A stretch of 15,925 bases of DNA, from NCBI GenBank assembly GCA_003448685.1, contig DLXW01000183.1, positions 30,864-46,788 of the forward strand. The letters run 5' to 3'. Shown piece by piece: positions 13,367 to 15,925 of this stretch. The notes beneath the pieces were generated by a model. That model made no database searches. It was not told the DNA's origin and saw nothing but the letters and a program-made list of their open reading frames with translations. The stretch is from Cyanothece sp. UBA12306. GTDB lineage: Bacteria > Cyanobacteriota > Cyanobacteriia > Cyanobacteriales > Microcystaceae. A program made the translations under genes and the position numbers. Numbering within the stretch: position 1 is the stretch's first letter; each line of letters opens with the position of its first letter.

Positions 13367-14896
13367 TCACTTCATTCGATCAATGGTTCGATATTGAATA
13401 GCTTCGGCAACATGAACACTTTTTAGACTATCATCTTCTGCTAAATCTGCAATAGTGCGAGACACTTTTAAAATGCGATCCATAGCCCTTGCTGATAATC
13501 CTAGTTTACGAATTGCCCCTTCTAATAGATTACGACTCGATTCATCTAATTGACAAAAACTACGTAAATGGGATGATTGCATTTGGGCATTACAACTTAC
13601 TGAATGATCCTCCTTAAAACGATACTGGGCGCGATCGCGGGCAATTTTAACCCGTTTTCTCACTGTTTCCGAATCTTCCCCAGTCCTCTGTCCAGTCATT
13701 TCTTCTGGTTTCAAGCGGTTAACCGCCACTTGTAAGTCAATACGATCCATCAACGGCCCCGATAATTTAGCCCAATATTGTTCCCGTTGACGGGGAGAAC
13801 AGGTACACTGTTGAATCGGATCGCCAAAATAGCCACAGGGACAGGGATTTGTACTGGCAATTAAGGTAAATTGTGCAGGAAAGGTAACGGACTGACGGGT
13901 TCGAGAAATGGAGACATAGCCATCTTCGAGAGGTTGACGCAAAAATTCCAAAACATTACGCTTAAATTCAGTTAATTCGTCTAAAAATAATACTCCTTGA
14001 TGGGATAAAGAAATCTCCCCAGGACGGGGATAACTCCCACCTCCCACCAAAGAAGGCCCCGATGCGGAATGATGGGGACTGCGAAAGGGACGATCTTGAA
14101 TCAGGGAACCCCTATTTTTGAGTAATCCGGCGACGGAGTGAATTTGGGAGACTTCTAGGGCTTCAGAGAAGGATAAAGGCGGTAAAATTCCTGGTAATCG
14201 CTTGGCTAACATGGTTTTGCCACTTCCAGGAGGCCCAACAAAAATCAGATTATGACCTCCAGCGGCCGCAATTTCTAGGGCGCGACGGGCGTGATTTTGC
14301 CCTTTAACCTCCTTTAAATCGAGATTTGGGAGGGGGGATATATTTGGGAGTTGACTGGGCTTAAATTGGACTTTTTGATGGTTTGAGGGGCGATCGAGGA
14401 AGTCTGCCACCTCAGAAAGTTGATTAAAGCCATAAACCGCTAAATCCTTGACTACTGCGGCTTCTTGGGCGTTATCTGCTGGAACCACTAACCCTGCAAT
14501 GCCTAACCGTTTTGCCGCCGCAGCGATGGGTAAAACGCCGGCCACAGGACGCAAACTGCCATCGAGGGAAACTTCTCCTAAAAATAAATAATCCCCTAAT
14601 AAATCGGTTTCAATTTGCTCTGAGGAGGCTAATATTCCCACACTAATTGGTGAGTCAAAATAAGGCCCTTCTTTGCGGAGATCTCCTGGGGTTAAGTTAA
14701 TAATAATTTTGCGCACAGGAAAGGCAAATCCCGAATTTTTTAAGGCCGCTTTCACCCGTTCTCTTGACTCTTGAACGGCTGTATCGGGTAATCCCACAAT
14801 AGTAATAGAGGGTAGTCCTCCCGCGATATCTACTTCTATGCCTACTTTGATGGCATCAATTCCAATTAGGGAGGCACTCCAAACTCTAGCTAACAT
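13367..14896 (-). CDS. YifB/ComM family Mg chelatase-like AAA+ ATPase
   Basis: The protein is 509 residues with three parts. An N-terminal Lon-protease-like S5 fold (about 1-165) opens MLARVWSASLIGIDA. A central AAA+ domain has Walker A GPPGSGKT (221-228) and Walker B GVLFLDE (301-307). It also carries a cysteine-rich insert, NPCPCGYFGDP then CTCSPRQ. The C-terminal Mg-chelatase helical domain ends in AIQYRTIDR. ComM members are helicases that promote branch migration during natural transformation. Whether this one acts that way here is inference, and magnesium chelation is not expected. The length is normal and the start ATG at 14896 matches the family. A promoter-like pair lies upstream at 14942-14969, indicating transcription separate from yoeB. 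One HIP1 octamer lies in the gene. Confidence 0.95.
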   Translation of the reverse strand: MLARVWSASLIGIDAIKVGIEVDIAGGLPSITIVGLPDTAVQESRERVKAALKNSGFAFPVRKIIINLTPGDLRKEGPYFDSPISVGILASSEQIETDLLGDYLFLGEVSLDGSLRPVAGVLPIAAAAKRLGIAGLVVPADNAQEAAVVKDLAVYGFNQLSEVADFLDRPSNHQKVQFKPSQLPNISPLPNLDLKEVKGQNHARRALEIAAAGGHNLIFVGPPGSGKTMLAKRLPGILPPLSFSEALEVSQIHSVAGLLKNRGSLIQDRPFRSPHHSASGPSLVGGGSYPRPGEISLSHQGVLFLDELTEFKRNVLEFLRQPLEDGYVSISRTRQSVTFPAQFTLIASTNPCPCGYFGDPIQQCTCSPRQREQYWAKLSGPLMDRIDLQVAVNRLKPEEMTGQRTGEDSETVRKRVKIARDRAQYRFKEDHSVSCNAQMQSSHLRSFCQLDESSRNLLEGAIRKLGLSARAMDRILKVSRTIADLAEDDSLKSVHVAEAIQYRTIDRMK

Positions 14897-14941
14897 TTTT
14901 GTTTGATTTTTTTAGTTTTGTTATTATTTAATTATATGGCA

Positions 14942-14969
14942 TTAATAGCTAATCTAAGTGATTTGTCAA
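14942..14969 (-). promoter_or_regulatory. Candidate promoter for the yifB-like gene
   Basis: On the minus strand a perfect TTGACA (14969-14964) is followed after 16 bases by TATTAA (14947-14942), with a further AT-rich stretch downstream. It lies 46 bases from the ATG at 14896, leaving a short leader. The spacing and the perfect -35 element make it one of the better promoter candidates here. Confidence 0.5.
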
Positions 14970-14991
14970 CCTTAACAATCTAGTAATCTCA

Positions 14992-15255
14992 CTAATCTTG
15001 GTAATGATAGCGACAGGAAATAATTGTTAGATAATCATCATCAATAACATAGACAAGACGATTAGTTTCATCAATGCGACGAGACCAAAAACCTGACAAA
15101 TTCTCTCTCAAAGGTTCAGGTTTACCGATTCCTTCAAAAGGATGGGATAAAGTATCTTGGATCAGTTGATTGATTCTTTTTAAAGTTTTTTTATCCTGGG
15201 ATTGCCAATAAAGATAATCTTTCCATGCCTTACTAGCCCAAGCTAACTTACGCAT
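14992..15255 (-). CDS. yoeB: YoeB-type toxin of a type II toxin-antitoxin system
   Basis: This 87-residue RelE-superfamily protein matches YoeB almost throughout: WKDYLYWQ near the start, GIGKPEPLRENLSGFWSRRIDETNRLVYV in the middle and the terminal CRYHY. By comparison with E. coli YoeB, the catalytic residues correspond to E47, R66 and H84, followed by Y85, and all are present, so it looks intact. YoeB is a ribosome-dependent endoribonuclease that cleaves mRNA in the A site and is held inactive by YefM. The ATG at 15255 overlaps the end of the antitoxin gene by 8 bases (ATGCGTAA), indicating translational coupling. This overlap is the usual arrangement of antitoxin before toxin. Confidence 0.96.
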   Translation of the reverse strand: MRKLAWASKAWKDYLYWQSQDKKTLKRINQLIQDTLSHPFEGIGKPEPLRENLSGFWSRRIDETNRLVYVIDDDYLTIISCRYHYQD

Positions 15256-15508
15256 CGATTAAATCGTGTTCTTGGGTTTTACCTGTCTTATATTCTGCGA
15301 TCGCTTCTTCTAAATGTTGAGCATTGGCAGGAGATTTTAAGAGATAAACTGTTTCCATGAGACTGTCATAATAACTTTTAGACATAATGACGGCATCTTC
15401 TGTATCTCTTCTCACAATGACAGTACAGTTTTTGTCATTGGCTACTGTATCTAGTACGGATTTAAAGTTTTTTCGGGCTTCGCTAAAGTTTATTATGTCC
15501 ATGCTCAT
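15248..15508 (-). CDS. yefM: YefM-type antitoxin (Phd/YefM family)
   Basis: This is an 86-residue antitoxin and autoregulator. The N-terminal Phd/YefM DNA-binding fold is visible: INFSEARKNFKSVLDTVAND (about 6-25) and VIVRRDTEDAVIMSKSYYDSLMETVYLLKSP (about 30-60). The last 25 residues form the acidic, disordered tail that wraps the toxin. It neutralises YoeB and, with it, should repress its own promoter. A promoter/operator with an inverted TTGTAC/GTACAA repeat lies immediately upstream. The ATG at 15508 is used; a second ATG two codons later (15502) is possible. The toxin gene overlaps its stop codon. One HIP1 octamer lies near its 3' end. Confidence 0.95.
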   Translation of the reverse strand: MSMDIINFSEARKNFKSVLDTVANDKNCTVIVRRDTEDAVIMSKSYYDSLMETVYLLKSPANAQHLEEAIAEYKTGKTQEHDLIDA

Positions 15509-15513
15509 CAGAG

Positions 15514-15544
15514 TTGTACATGGTTAGGTACAAATATCATTATA
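15514..15544 (-). promoter_or_regulatory. yefM-yoeB promoter -10 box and operator palindrome
   Basis: On the minus strand a perfect TATAAT occurs at 15544-15539. Just downstream is the inverted repeat TTGTAC (15514-15519) / GTACAA (15528-15533) with an 8-base centre, placed over the expected transcription start and ending 6 bases before the yefM ATG. TGTACA-type half sites are the known core of the E. coli yefM operator, which supports autoregulation. The -35 region is weak (TTTGGA at 15566-15561). Confidence 0.7.
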
Positions 15545-15672
15545 GCCTGGAGGAATGCTCTCCAAAGGAGGAAATGATAGTTTTGTTTTGGGTTTCCAAA
15601 TTTCTCTTGAACCAGTTGTGCAAAAATTGGTTTTTCGTTGATATTATGTTCAATTTTGCTTAAAAAACATTA

Positions 15673-15925
15673 TCAAGATATCAAAACAGAGGAGCCATTT
15701 CCAGGAGAATCATTAAAGATTGCTCCCCTTTGGATTAAATCAAGTTTTAACTCATTATTAATTCCTTTGCTGTCAGTAAATATTGTACCAGTGACATTAG
15801 GCCCACCAAGATCAGCCCAAGTAAATTCGGCCCCACTCAGGTCAGCCTCAATCAGGTTAGCCCTTCTCAGGTCAGCCTTTATCAGGTCAGCCCCACTCAG
15901 GTTAGCCCCTCTTAGGTCAGCCCCT
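15673..15925 (-). CDS. Pentapeptide-repeat protein, C-terminal part, runs off right edge
   Basis: On the minus strand 83 codons run from the window edge to TGA at 15675-15673. The first 40 residues are tandem A(D/N)Lxx repeats (GADLRGANLSGADL, then KADLRRANL, EADLSGAEF, WADLGG), which coil into a right-handed quadrilateral beta-helix. The repeats then stop and a tail follows: GTIFTDSKGINNEL, then LIQRGAIFNDSPGN. This tail is familiar from cyanobacterial pentapeptide-repeat proteins. The function is unknown; DNA mimicry is known only for a few family members. The start and most of the gene lie outside the window. The 15-base periodicity of the DNA here is the coding repeat itself. It is on the same strand as yefM, whose own promoter lies in the 164-base gap. 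Confidence 0.93.
   Translation of the reverse strand, partial: GADLRGANLSGADLIKADLRRANLIEADLSGAEFTWADLGGPNVTGTIFTDSKGINNELKLDLIQRGAIFNDSPGNGSSVLIS

Larger units (their letters stand above)
3967..15304. repeat. Nine dispersed HIP1 octamers (GCGATCGC)
   Basis: Exact copies occur at 3967, 4869, 6805, 7127, 8742, 10936, 12171, 13631 and 15297 (first base). All lie inside genes or gene remnants. This palindrome is strongly over-represented in many cyanobacteria, and its density here far exceeds chance for AT-rich DNA. None lies before 3967. The span given covers the first to the last copy, not a continuous repeat. Confidence 0.9.

Noticed and set aside
15780..15925. Regularly spaced GGTTAGCCC/GGTCAGCCC-like units that could suggest a CRISPR array or satellite
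   Set aside because: The period is 15 bases and the reverse strand translates cleanly as A(D/N)Lxx pentapeptide repeats, so it is coding sequence.

Overview
The window is chromosomal DNA from a cyanobacterium. Nine exact copies of the octamer GCGATCGC (the cyanobacterial HIP1 repeat) lie along it. The gene set is typical of cyanobacteria: an apocarotenoid-type dioxygenase, an HpnP-like B12-binding radical SAM protein, an ethylene-receptor-like membrane module, a sucrose-phosphate phosphatase-like gene and a pentapeptide-repeat protein. The AT-rich composition and long A/T-rich spacers suggest a unicellular Cyanothece/Crocosphaera-like lineage, but that placement is inference; no marker gene in the window decides it.

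Layout. Bases 1-733 (minus) hold the N-terminal 244 codons of a carotenoid oxygenase that runs off the left edge. Bases 840-2392 hold three small unrecognised genes: a four-helix membrane protein, a short secreted protein and a soluble protein. An aldo/keto reductase (2557-3588, plus) converges on ruvA (minus). Bases 4258-5476 are the most unusual part. A sucrose-phosphate phosphatase-like frame without its start or its DxDxT catalytic motif lies head to head with an ethylene-receptor-like/GGDEF frame without its first membrane helix. Their broken 5' ends meet within a few bases. The simplest reading is one deletion that removed the shared upstream region and both 5' ends, plus a second, internal deletion in the GGDEF gene.

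A PfkB sugar kinase (minus) and rsmI (plus) follow, with virtually touching divergent starts, then a DUF1993 gene. A minus-strand block (11412 to 7944) holds a BaiN/HI0933-type flavoprotein, a short-chain dehydrogenase and two methionine-salvage genes, mtnX and mtnB. The radical SAM gene (11778-13346) has the longest upstream spacer, with promoter-like and palindromic elements, and converges on a YifB/ComM-type AAA+ gene. The right end has a yefM-yoeB toxin-antitoxin operon with a clear promoter/operator and the C-terminal end of a pentapeptide-repeat protein.

Most genes are ordinary housekeeping or accessory metabolism. mtnX and mtnB act two steps apart in recycling methylthioadenosine to methionine, and yefM-yoeB form a co-regulated antitoxin/toxin pair. 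ruvA lies directly downstream of the broken phosphatase gene and may depend on transcription through it. No tRNA, rRNA, CRISPR array or insertion sequence was recognised. I saw no convincing new multi-gene system; the deletion scar is the strongest unusual signal.
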